From: Nitrospirales bacterium
Lineage (GTDB): Bacteria > Nitrospirota > Nitrospiria > Nitrospirales > UBA8639
Assembly: GCA_021604265.1 (NCBI GenBank)
Contig: BQIY01000201.1
Span: 1 to 5,288, forward strand
Length of the DNA stretch: 5,288 nt
Direction of reading: 5' to 3'
Part shown: in pieces, positions 1 to 5,288 of the stretch
Position numbering within the stretch: the stretch's first letter is position 1
Layout of the letters: each line of letters starts with the position of its first letter
The notes under the pieces: generated by a model
What the model saw: the letters and a program-made list of their open reading frames with translations, nothing else
The model's database searches: none
What the model was told of the DNA's origin: nothing
Program-made: the position numbers and the translations under genes

Positions 1-432
1 CGACTGGGCGACGTGGCGGTGGCGCAAGGACAGTTAGAAAAAGCCGAGCAGGCCTATGGCGACAGCCTGGCGATTGCCAAGACACTGGCGGCGAGCGACC
101 CCCGCAACACGGGATGGCAACGGGACCTCACGGTGTCCTACGAGCGACTGGGCAACGTGGCGGTGGCGCAAGGACAGTTAGAAAAAGCCGAGCAGGCCTA
201 TGGCGACAGCCTGGCGATTGCCAAGACACTGGCGGCGAGCGACCCCCGCAACACCGAATGGCAACGAGACCTCACGGTGTCCTACGAGCGACTGGGCAAC
301 GTGGCGGTGGCACAAGGACAGTTAGAAAAAGCCGAGCAAGCCTATGGCGACAGCCTGGCGATTCGAAAGACACTGGCGGCGAGCGACCCCCGCAACACCG
401 AATGGCAACGGGACTTATGGGTCTCATACTGT
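1..432 (+). repeat. Three tandem 144-bp units inside the TPR gene
   Basis: Units start at 1, 145 and 289, each opening with CGACTGGGC. By eye, units 1 and 2 differ at only four positions. Unit 3 carries a few more changes, including GCC to CGA in the Ala-Lys codon pair, and diverges in its last 20 bases. The array probably continues to the left of the window. Such near-identity at DNA level points to recent duplication or gene conversion rather than to protein-level constraint. Confidence 0.92.
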
Positions 433-603
433 AAACTGGCTGATTTAGCTGAAAGGCAGAAGAACATCACAGGAGCGAGTACCTATTGGAAGCAAGCTTT
501 TGACGTGCTGTCGGGCATCGAACAACGCGGCCTGCATCTCTCGCCGGACGACCGTAAGTTTTTGGAAATCCTGCGGGAGAAAATTGGTGTCGATGCCCGG
601 TGA
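1..603 (+). CDS. Tetratricopeptide-repeat protein, C-terminal part (5' truncated by window edge)
   Basis: The reading frame is open from the first base and ends at TGA 601-603, so the true start lies outside the window. The visible 200 residues hold three 48-residue units (codons 1-48, 49-96, 97-144). Each has the pattern RLGNVAVAQGQLEKAEQAY, then SLAIAKTLAASDP, then WQRDLTVSYE, which is typical of helical TPR repeats (TPR_10/TPR_12 type). A fourth, diverged unit (KLADLAERQ...YWKQAFDVL) and a short tail rich in charged residues (LSPDDRKFLEIL) close the protein. TPR arrays act as protein-protein interaction scaffolds. In bacteria this WQRDL subtype often forms the C-terminal part of larger proteins whose N-terminus is a signalling or effector domain (NACHT, TIR, caspase-like or kinase); none is visible here. 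The gene is convergent with the transglycosylase gene downstream. No clear terminator follows it. The TPR assignment is confident; the role of the whole protein is unknown. Confidence 0.9.
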   Translation, partial: RLGDVAVAQGQLEKAEQAYGDSLAIAKTLAASDPRNTGWQRDLTVSYERLGNVAVAQGQLEKAEQAYGDSLAIAKTLAASDPRNTEWQRDLTVSYERLGNVAVAQGQLEKAEQAYGDSLAIRKTLAASDPRNTEWQRDLWVSYCKLADLAERQKNITGASTYWKQAFDVLSGIEQRGLHLSPDDRKFLEILREKIGVDAR

Positions 604-750
604 TATATCCGATTGACGACCTCGGCTCATTTGTGAACTCCAGTATCCGATTCTTCACAATGCACGAGCACCTAAGTCATACCAGAATAGAATCGTGTCT
701 AGTTCACTACCTAATCATTAACCCGGAATTTGTTGATTATAAGAGACAAT
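604..750. other. Intergenic stretch between TPR gene and dispersed repeat A
   Basis: No convincing gene is seen here. Short frames are open but lack ribosome binding sites and recognisable protein content. No stem-loop followed by a T-run was found that would terminate the TPR transcript. The motif AACCCGG near 720 and CTGGGTT at 752-758 form a weak inverted pair that reaches into the following repeat. Confidence 0.4.
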
Positions 751-977
751 GCTGGGTTTCGCCCCGGCAGGCGAGGCTCATATGGTTCGGCAAAAGGACC
801 CATAACCATTGCCGCCCCGGCTGGCTTCATTAAAGCGGAAAGCGGATTGACGGTAGCTTTAGGAAGGCGGATCAACTCGTGGAGCCTGTCGTGAGTATTG
901 TCGAAAGGCTCAAACAAGGCCCGCCAACGAATGAGAACGTCCCTCCCTTGGGTCAGCCGGCAGGCGTTGGTCAGCAG
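751..977 (+). repeat. Dispersed repeat, copy A
   Basis: This segment matches the reverse complement of about 4985-5172 over most of its length. Shared blocks in the same order are GTTTCGCCCCGGCAGGCGAG (756-775), TTCGGCAAAAGGACCCA (786-802), ACAAGGCCCGCC (914-925), CGTCCCTCCCTTGGG (938-952) and GGCAGGCGT (959-967). CCGGCAGGCG occurs near both ends of copy A (764-773 and 957-966). Open frames through it, such as the minus-strand one containing RLPGRNPA, look like artefacts of the repeat rather than genes. No transposase is present. It resembles intergenic elements I associate with Nitrospira genomes, but that is from memory. It may be a non-autonomous element or a structured RNA or DNA motif. 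Confidence 0.85.
883..910. repeat. REP-like palindrome nested in repeat copy A
   Basis: GAGCCTGTCG (883-892) pairs with CGAAAGGCTC (901-910), nine of ten positions, around a loop of about 8 bases. Copy B lacks about 24 bases at the equivalent point, which suggests that this palindrome was inserted into copy A or excised from copy B. The 3' arm continues as TCGAAAGGCTCA, which recurs at 4795-4806. Confidence 0.65.
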
Positions 978-1038
978 CGAAAGAGCCGCGCAGGGAATAG
1001 AGGTTTAGTAATTATTTGGAATATCTATAACGGGGAGG

Positions 1039-1932
1039 TTAGTGCGCCTGCCGGATTGTTTTGTCTCCTGCCGCCGGCTTGGCGAACTCGAACTTCAATT
1101 CATTAATCTTTGCCAGGTATTTGCTCACCTTGTGGTCACCGCATCGTTGATGACGGGTCAACTTGAGTCCGCGTGCGGCATAGGCGCGGCCGGCTCCGGC
1201 TCCACAGAGGTGAATCACGGCGGCCAGATCCTGCTTCCGCTGGAGTGTGACCTTGCCGATCCGCTTTGGTCCCAATGTCTGCGTAACTTGGTGGTCGAGC
1301 AGCGCTGCCGTCAACTCGATGGCATGGCTCGGGAGGATGCGGGTATAGAGGCTGTTGAACCAGCACGATTTCCAATCGTGCCACGGGCCGTCCTCGACCA
1401 CCACGTGGTCGTGAATGCAATAGTGCTTCGCCTCGCTGAAGGTCCCGTCGGTGATCTGGTACATGCCTACCGCGCTCGACGCCGGTTTGAACAGCTCCAA
1501 GGGATTCCACGTCAGTTGCCATCGCCAATAGGTCCGTGCCACAGGATTCCCTCCGCCCTCGACTTGCGCCAGCGCAGCGAGAAACTCCGGCGTGATGATC
1601 GCAGTTGCATGCTCCCGAAAGAGGGATTCGTATTCTTTCCAGGTCTGGACCGGGCTCTTGTTGAGTGTTTGGTCCAAGGGAAAAAAGATCTCGGTGGGTT
1701 TATGGAACGTATGAAAAGCCCAGTTGACTCCGAGCCACAGTAGAAAAAGGATGGTCGGGATCACGACGATCCGAACGATCGGGTGAGAGGCCAGCACCCC
1801 CCTCATGATCGCACGGAGCACGCGCCACCCATGGCGCATGAAACCCAAGAGCAGAGTAAATGTTAGCCCACGCTTGCGCCTCGTTCGTGGGTGAGGTTGT
1901 TTGGAAGCCGGATGTTTGCGCCTCAAGGCCAT
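1039..1932 (-). CDS. Membrane-anchored lytic transglycosylase, SLT domain
   Basis: The 297-residue product is predicted to cleave peptidoglycan glycan strands in the periplasm. A basic N-terminus (about residues 3-25, many Arg and Lys) precedes one membrane helix (about 52-76, rich in Ile, Leu, Val and Trp). This gives an inside-to-outside topology with the enzyme domain outside. The SLT fold is seen as LAQVEGGGNP, with probable catalytic Glu125, followed by the GMYQIT motif at 156-161 and HLCGAGAG at 241-248, where classical members have AYNAGPG. Cysteines at about 172, 190, 243 and 264 could form disulphides. I prefer ATG at 1930-1932, which puts the basic anchor directly at the N-terminus. 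A GTG at 1998 would add 22 residues but has no visible ribosome binding site; the ATG also lacks a strong one. The gene stands alone with no adjacent cell-wall gene. The fold is confident; the exact glycan specificity is unknown. Confidence 0.87.
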   Translation of the reverse strand: MALRRKHPASKQPHPRTRRKRGLTFTLLLGFMRHGWRVLRAIMRGVLASHPIVRIVVIPTILFLLWLGVNWAFHTFHKPTEIFFPLDQTLNKSPVQTWKEYESLFREHATAIITPEFLAALAQVEGGGNPVARTYWRWQLTWNPLELFKPASSAVGMYQITDGTFSEAKHYCIHDHVVVEDGPWHDWKSCWFNSLYTRILPSHAIELTAALLDHQVTQTLGPKRIGKVTLQRKQDLAAVIHLCGAGAGRAYAARGLKLTRHQRCGDHKVSKYLAKINELKFEFAKPAAGDKTIRQAH

Positions 1933-2236
1933 AGATTCACTATAACCGAAATCAAGAAAAGAGGGCCTGGTTGGTCTCTCTACTCGCGGACTGTGCACGC
2001 GTGGAAAGTGTTCTTTTGACGTGAATTTGAAGAATGACTAGACTGATCTTGGTGTAGAAAAAAAAGGAGGCTTAGAAAAATATTTCTGATGGCAGAGTTG
2101 CTCGCTCGACCCTGGCAAGTTGACCCCGCCTCAGCCGGAAAAGGAGTGTTTCCAATATTTAGAATGTTCCCATTTCTTCTCCTAACATAACCCCTGAGAT
2201 AAGCTAGATTGTGAGCATGTAACTTTCTTAATCACT
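1933..2236. other. Intergenic gap, AT-rich, no supported gene
   Basis: No gene is supported here. An AAAAAAAAGGAGG tract at 2058-2070 resembles a ribosome binding site on the plus strand, but the next ATG (2089) is 18 bases away and opens only a 33-codon frame. A GC-richer patch (about 2091-2142) interrupts AT-rich DNA and may be a fragment of another sequence. This gap must contain the promoter of the transglycosylase gene and the 3' end of the upstream membrane-protein transcript, but no clear -10/-35 pair or terminator was recognised. Confidence 0.4.
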
Positions 2237-3931
2237 TTATGTGGCAAGCTCTAAATATTCCTTCGGGACTTCTAGACTGAGACCTTTGGAATATGTTTTT
2301 ACTAAACGAGCGCTCTGTTCGTCGAAACTGATACTGCCTAAGAGACAAGATTGGGCAACGTCTGGTTGAATGCTTCGCAAGCGAAGGTAATTTTTCCTGG
2401 TCCATGCAATAATTGCCTTGTGGAGAGGATTTTGCTCTCTGTCGTATCTTTCGTTTCTTACAATTGGCCCTAAGACATTTAGACAGAACCCCAAAATTTT
2501 TGAGGATTTATAATTGGGGAGATCATCCAGTCGGCGTATCTCGTCATATAAAAGCCGGCGAAGCTTATGATTGATAATTTTCCAAGCTTTTCCTTCTCGA
2601 ATAAAGCCGAAGAATTCAAACCATACAACATTGTGATGGATCCACCAGCATGTATCTTCTGGTTCTTTTACAGACGCAGCGGATAGAATTTTTTCAAACA
2701 TAAGATTGGCAATGTGGTCGTACAAATCGCCACGATGTTTTTGGCGGTCGCGTACTCGAAGGACGGTTGGTGGAAGAGTATCCTGTTGACCTAATAGGTT
2801 ACCCGCTTCCTTTACAAAATCAACCGCAGCTTTCAGCCTTAAAAAAATATCAGAAGAAAAGCAGTCTTGGGCAACATTGTTTAATTTATAAACATCCCTG
2901 CAGGAGCATTCGATATTTTTTAATGCGCGATACAAAGCAAAAGAGTGCTGGTTCCAACGGTTGCTATCGAGGTAGTTTTGTAGAGTTATCAGTACTACTC
3001 TAGAATAGACTTCAAGCTGTGCGACATTCCATGACCGAACGAATTCGTAAGGAATATCTAGAGGTGATCGGCCGTCATGAGCAAGGGCCTCCACCAATCG
3101 AAAATTACCATAGAGTGCCTGACTGAAATCTTTTCGATAGCCCATCAATCCAGAAATATAGCCTTCACCCTCATGGTACAAAATCGAATCATTATGTAAG
3201 ATAGCTTCCGTAGAAATATTCACAGCGAAAGACCCAATAGGAATGCTGTACTTCTGATTGAACGCCATCTCCTCGAAAAATGCCATTGCTGTAAGGGGCG
3301 ATGATGCAACGATGTGTCTGCACAATTTACGATTCGCAATTAGTAATATTAGGTCATGGGCATAAGCGCTAGCATCTGCCTTGCGTCGTTTCTCTTTTTC
3401 GTTGTCGACATCATCTTTCCACGAAGATGGAGTTTCCCTGGATAGTTTGACGAGCGATGCCGCAGATCTCGCCAATTCGTTCGCAATAACGGGCAACTCG
3501 TTCTCGGATCCTTTTAGGATCAACTTGTACAACTCATTGGCAAATTTCTTGTAATTGCCCTTGCCGAAAATCGGAGGCTTGATGAATGCATAATACAACC
3601 ATTGCATGGCAAGTAAGAGGAAAAACCCTCCCAGAATCCCTCGCCATTCGGCTTGACTGATTAAGGACAGGGGGACAAGCCAGTGTTCTGTAACCCAGAC
3701 ATCCGTTAACAGTATTAAGAAGCCAATGACTCCGATGAGGACATAGGTGAGCCAAAAAAGGTGAAGTGGAGCGACTGCGACACGGAAGCGATACCGTATG
3801 TCCGTTACGGTATAAACGATAACCAATAGCGCTAGCGCCGAAATAAATTCAGAAAAGCCAAAGATTGAGGTCGTGGGGCTACTCGATGGTCTTACAAAGC
3901 ATATTTCAAGGATAGTTTTCTCGCATTCCAT
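2237..3931 (-). CDS. Uncharacterised membrane protein with large C-terminal soluble domain
   Basis: I do not recognise a named family for this 564-residue protein. Three hydrophobic segments fill the N-terminal fifth: about residues 27-45, 55-80 and 97-117. A lysine-rich linker (IKPPIFGKGNYKKF, 117-130) follows, as expected at the cytoplasmic face. The remaining roughly 440 residues look soluble and mostly helical. A charged stretch lies at 171-187 (WKDDVDNEKEKRRK). The most motif-like block is 246-283 (HNDSILYHEGEGYISGL, then YGNFRLVEAL), followed by a Trp-rich patch at 428-442. No nuclease, protease, NTPase or HTH motif was seen. The gene is visibly richer in A+T than the TPR and SLT genes, which suggests horizontal acquisition. 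The ATG at 3929-3931 has only a weak AAGAAG upstream, so the start is uncertain. It is a single-gene unit separated from both neighbours; a sensor, transport-regulatory or defence-effector role is possible but not shown. Confidence 0.85.
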   Translation of the reverse strand: MECEKTILEICFVRPSSSPTTSIFGFSEFISALALLVIVYTVTDIRYRFRVAVAPLHLFWLTYVLIGVIGFLILLTDVWVTEHWLVPLSLISQAEWRGILGGFFLLLAMQWLYYAFIKPPIFGKGNYKKFANELYKLILKGSENELPVIANELARSAASLVKLSRETPSSWKDDVDNEKEKRRKADASAYAHDLILLIANRKLCRHIVASSPLTAMAFFEEMAFNQKYSIPIGSFAVNISTEAILHNDSILYHEGEGYISGLMGYRKDFSQALYGNFRLVEALAHDGRSPLDIPYEFVRSWNVAQLEVYSRVVLITLQNYLDSNRWNQHSFALYRALKNIECSCRDVYKLNNVAQDCFSSDIFLRLKAAVDFVKEAGNLLGQQDTLPPTVLRVRDRQKHRGDLYDHIANLMFEKILSAASVKEPEDTCWWIHHNVVWFEFFGFIREGKAWKIINHKLRRLLYDEIRRLDDLPNYKSSKILGFCLNVLGPIVRNERYDREQNPLHKAIIAWTRKNYLRLRSIQPDVAQSCLLGSISFDEQSARLVKTYSKGLSLEVPKEYLELAT

Positions 3932-4071
3932 TTCTTCTTGGGCCTATTCTGCTGTTTGTCCATATAGAAGACTAAGGAAGACCAAAGTCATATTAAGGAA
4001 TTAAGCTAGATGAAATTTATGCACGTAGGGCAATACAGGATTCATTGCTGGAAAAGTACTATATAGAGGTT

Positions 4072-4261
4072 TCCCTAATTCTCCAACAACCGGAAGGTCG
4101 ATACGGGATAACCGATGGGGTGTGGGCCAGACTTCCCATGTGGGTGCCGGGCCATCCCCGGATTGGAAGTGATCCTTGTCGGCTCCGGCCAGAGCGATCC
4201 GGATGCGATGCCCTTTCTTGAACTGATACGACGTGGAAAGTAACTTGAGTAGTGGCTTGAG
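4072..4261 (-). pseudogene. C-terminal remnant of a CocE/NonD-family hydrolase
   Basis: Minus-strand translation of this stretch gives, in order, LLKLLSTSYQFKKGHRIRIA, then LAGADKDHF, then about 12 residues further on WEVWPTPHRLSRIDLPVV. This matches my memory of the extreme C-terminus of CocE/NonD-type X-Pro dipeptidyl-peptidase/acyl esterase proteins, where the beta-rich C-terminal domain ends with the same 'FKKGHRIRIALAGAD...' and 'RIDLPVV' pattern. Only about 60 codons survive. The catalytic alpha/beta hydrolase part is absent: upstream sequence in this frame (4262-4333) is unrelated and meets a stop at 4334-4336. Downstream the frame runs past the expected family end to TAA at 4001-4003. 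No start codon precedes the match. It is therefore a dead fragment left by deletion or recombination, lying between the membrane-protein gene and the antitoxin gene. Confidence 0.72.
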
Positions 4262-4339
4262 GGCAGGTCTCCTAACCCAATATCTAGAAATTTTTGTCGC
4301 GAGGGGTGGAGATCCCCTTGCGCGGTAAATCCGTCAAGC

Positions 4340-4633
4340 CTAGCGGTTTGCCGTTACGGCGAGGCGGAATCCTAACGCGTGAAGGAGTGCTTCGAGGCTT
4401 TTGAGTTCAGGATTGCCCCGTTCGGAGAGTATCTTGTACAAGCTTTCGCGGTTGAGCTTGGCCTTTTCGGCAAGTTGTGCCACACCGCCCTGAGCTTCGG
4501 CCACATTCCTTAACGCCAGGAGGAACAATTCGGGATCGCCCTCCTCCAGCGCCGCGTTCAAATATTTTTCGGCCTCACCGGCATCACGCAAGCTTTCAAT
4601 CAGGTCTGGCTGATAGGCTTTACTTTTTTTCAT
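4340..4633 (-). CDS. Putative addiction-module antidote protein, HI1420-type HTH
   Basis: The 97-residue product fits the length and layout of the HI1420-like antidote family (type II toxin-antitoxin, XRE-like helix-turn-helix). The N-terminal part contains AEKYLNAALEEGDPELFLLALRNV in overlapping pieces (about 20-43), the family's dimer/toxin-facing region. The HTH follows: GGVAQLAEKAKLNRESLYKIL (about 49-69). The C-terminus reads NPELKSLEALLHALGFRLAV, in which LKSLEALLHALG is the closing helix. Such proteins bind and neutralise a RelE/ParE-like toxin and repress their own operon. The ATG at 4631-4633 has a strong ribosome binding site, AGGAGG, five bases upstream (complement of 4639-4644). 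In this family the toxin gene normally sits just upstream, but none is found there or downstream, so this appears to be an orphan antitoxin or a solitary regulator. A repeat lies directly upstream and may affect its promoter. Confidence 0.88.
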   Translation of the reverse strand: MKKSKAYQPDLIESLRDAGEAEKYLNAALEEGDPELFLLALRNVAEAQGGVAQLAEKAKLNRESLYKILSERGNPELKSLEALLHALGFRLAVTANR

Positions 4634-4638
4634 GGTCT

Positions 4639-4644
4639 CCTCCT
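4639..4644 (-). promoter_or_regulatory. Ribosome binding site of the antitoxin gene
   Basis: The complement reads AGGAGG, followed by five bases and then ATG. It is the clearest Shine-Dalgarno sequence in the window and fixes the start of the HTH protein. Confidence 0.8.
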
Positions 4645-4695
4645 ATATTCGTTCCATATCGGGGCTGTTGAAAAAATCCGCCAGCGGCGGTTCTT

Positions 4696-4747
4696 GCCAT
4701 TTTCCCGTGCTCACGTACTGGAAGCACGCTCTGCGCGAAAAAATGGC
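4696..4747. repeat. Nested palindrome within the upstream repeat
   Basis: GCCATTTT (4696-4703) is complementary to AAAATGGC (4740-4747). Inside it CGTGCT (4706-4711) pairs with AGCACG (4723-4728). The result is an imperfect cruciform or stem-loop, typical of small non-autonomous repeats. No T-run follows directly, so it is not read as a rho-independent terminator. Confidence 0.6.
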
Positions 4748-4785
4748 TGCGGTCTTCCTTTCGACATAACACAGGGCAGGACTGG

Positions 4786-4813
4786 ACGAACCCTTCGAAA
4801 GGCTCAGGACATG
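4786..4813 (+). repeat. Short REP-like motif (TTCGAAAGGCTCAGGACA)
   Basis: CGAACCCTTCGAAAGGCTCA resembles the widespread intergenic TTCGACAGGCTCAGG-type repeat. It shares TCGAAAGGCTCA with 901-912 in repeat copy A. Only one arm is clearly present. Confidence 0.5.
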
Positions 4814-4877
4814 CTTTTCTGAACCGACCCGAGTCCTCTATTATGCAACGTGCCTGCGGGTCAATATTCCCTTGGAA

Positions 4878-4892
4878 ATTATTATTATTATT
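4878..4892 (+). repeat. (ATT)5 microsatellite
   Basis: Five tandem ATT triplets lie near the right end of the presumed insertion, outside any supported gene. A slippage-prone tract this short would vary little. Confidence 0.85.
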
Positions 4893-4984
4893 CAAAACTC
4901 CCATATCGGTTCGCGTATAGTTAATTTTACAGAATATAGACCTCATCGTTCTCTCATGGAAGTCACTGGGATGGTTGCCTCCAC

Positions 4985-5172
4985 TGCTCCGACGCCTGCC
5001 GTCTGGCCCAAGGGAGGGACGCTCTCCTCATCGGCGGGCCTTGTGTGAGCCCTGCGAGTTGGTCCGCCTCCGGTTGGCGTCCGTTCGCTCTCCTAAGGCC
5101 AGATGGGGCGTCCCTGGTTTTGGGTCCTTTTGCCGAAACAAAAGGGTCTCGCCTGCCGGGGCGAAACCCGGC
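4985..5172 (-). repeat. Dispersed repeat, copy B (inverted relative to copy A)
   Basis: Read on the minus strand, this segment follows copy A block by block: 20 identical bases at 5148-5167, 17 at 5121-5137, ACAAGGCCCGCC at 5033-5044, CGTCCCTCCCTTGGG at 5007-5021 and GGCAGGCGT at 4992-5000. The middle part (about 5060-5110) is more diverged, and the nested 24-base palindrome of copy A is missing. Frames through it on both strands (for example one containing RLPGRNPATRN) are best read as repeat-derived. With copy A it brackets roughly 4 kb in inverted orientation. Confidence 0.85.
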
Positions 5173-5288
5173 AACACGAAACATCACGAGGGCGCGAGAG
5201 TGGAGGACAAACGTGGAGTGCATTTTCCTGCGGACTCGTTTTACCTTCAACCCTCAAGATGGATTCTCGACAATTTAAAACGCGAGTG
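5173..5288. other. Right-hand edge, no supported gene
   Basis: No gene is supported. An ATG at 5259-5261 starts a frame that stays open to the window edge (10 codons, MDSRQFKTRV), but no ribosome binding site precedes it, so a gene start here is only possible. Confidence 0.3.

Larger units (their letters stand above)
4654..4909. repeat. Inserted repeat segment bounded by 9-bp direct repeats
   Basis: CCATATCGG occurs at 4654-4662 and again at 4901-4909. The 238 bases between begin GGCTGTTGAAAAAATCCGCC, a sequence start I associate with dispersed repeats in Nitrospira genomes (from memory). The direct repeats look like a target-site duplication. The inserted segment holds a palindrome (4696-4747), a TTCGAAAGGCTCAGGACA motif and an (ATT)5 tract, but no transposase. 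A minus-strand frame running through it is a by-product of the repeat. The right end does not mirror the left end, so the element may be truncated or composite. Chance occurrence of the 9-mer cannot be excluded. Confidence 0.5.

Noticed and set aside
711..917. Minus-strand 68-codon frame and overlapping plus-strand frames in repeat copy A
   Set aside because: The same peptide fragments (such as RLPGRNPA) appear in copy B because the DNA repeat is shared. There is no ribosome binding site, and the frames do not cover the same span in both copies.
1042..1743. Plus-strand 233-codon frame opposite the transglycosylase gene
   Set aside because: It is an antisense shadow of the SLT gene, whose minus-strand translation shows clear domain motifs; the plus frame shows none.
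2089..2190. Plus-strand 33-codon frame MAELLARPWQVDP... behind an AGGAGG tract, vaguely like the C-terminal 'R-WQVDPLTCP' region of some IS91-type transposases
   Set aside because: The ribosome binding site is 18 bases from the ATG. The resemblance covers only about ten residues, and no cysteine motif or further transposase sequence follows.
4298..4326. GC-rich stem-loop (CGCG/GGGG arms with CCCC/CGCG) just downstream of the antitoxin gene
   Set aside because: The arms need an asymmetric bulge and no T-run follows on either strand in the required position, so a rho-independent terminator is not supported.
4620..4946. Minus-strand 108-codon frame upstream of the antitoxin, at the place expected for a toxin gene
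   Set aside because: It is translated mainly from the repeat insertion, includes an Asn run from (ATT)5, and shows no RelE/ParE features.
4963..5278. Overlapping frames of 95 codons (minus) and 77 codons (plus) at the right edge
   Set aside because: Both run through repeat copy B and have low-complexity, Arg/Pro/Gly-rich composition typical of spurious GC-rich frames.
5259..5288. Possible gene start MDSRQFKTRV running off the right edge
   Set aside because: Only ten codons are visible and no ribosome binding site precedes the ATG; it cannot be judged without downstream sequence.
1..5288. CRISPR array, tRNA or rRNA genes
   Set aside because: No regularly spaced short repeats with unique spacers, no tRNA cloverleaf with a TTCGANTC-type arm, and no conserved rRNA segments were seen. 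The only tandem repeats are the coding 144-bp units and the (ATT)5 tract.

Overview
The window looks like an accessory, repeat-rich stretch of a bacterial chromosome. The flanks are GC-rich, while the block from about 2000 to 4070 is clearly more AT-rich (one sampled 60-base line at 2281 is about 42% G+C, against about 63% for the first line of the window). The dispersed repeats (a '...TTTCGCCCCGGCAGGCG...' element, a 'GGGGCTGTTGAAAAA...' element and short TTCGAAAGGCTCAG palindromes), the WQRDL-type TPR units and the membrane-anchored SLT protein together suggest Nitrospira or a related Nitrospirota. This is recall-based inference; nothing in the window is a taxonomic marker.

Layout, left to right. 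Bases 1-603 (+) are the 3' end of a tetratricopeptide-repeat gene with three almost identical 144-bp units. Bases 604-1038 have no gene but hold copy A of a dispersed repeat (about 751-977), with a small palindrome nested inside it. A membrane-anchored SLT-type lytic transglycosylase lies on the minus strand (1039-1932), convergent with the TPR gene. An AT-rich gap follows, then a 564-residue membrane protein of unknown function on the minus strand (2237-3931). Next are a C-terminal fragment of a CocE/NonD-family hydrolase (4072-4261, minus, pseudogene) and a solitary HI1420-type HTH antitoxin (4340-4633, minus). The antitoxin's upstream region carries a repeat insertion flanked by a 9-bp direct repeat (4654-4909). 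Copy B of the dispersed repeat, inverted relative to copy A, lies at about 4985-5172.

The genes do not form an obvious operon or pathway. The gaps are large, the functions are unrelated, and the segment between the inverted repeats mixes a host-like cell-wall enzyme, a low-GC orphan membrane protein, a gene remnant and an antitoxin without its toxin. The best reading is a plastic, recombination-prone locus. The most interesting objects are the uncharacterised 564-residue protein, the inverted repeat pair bracketing about 4 kb, and the repeat that appears to have landed in the antitoxin's 5' region.
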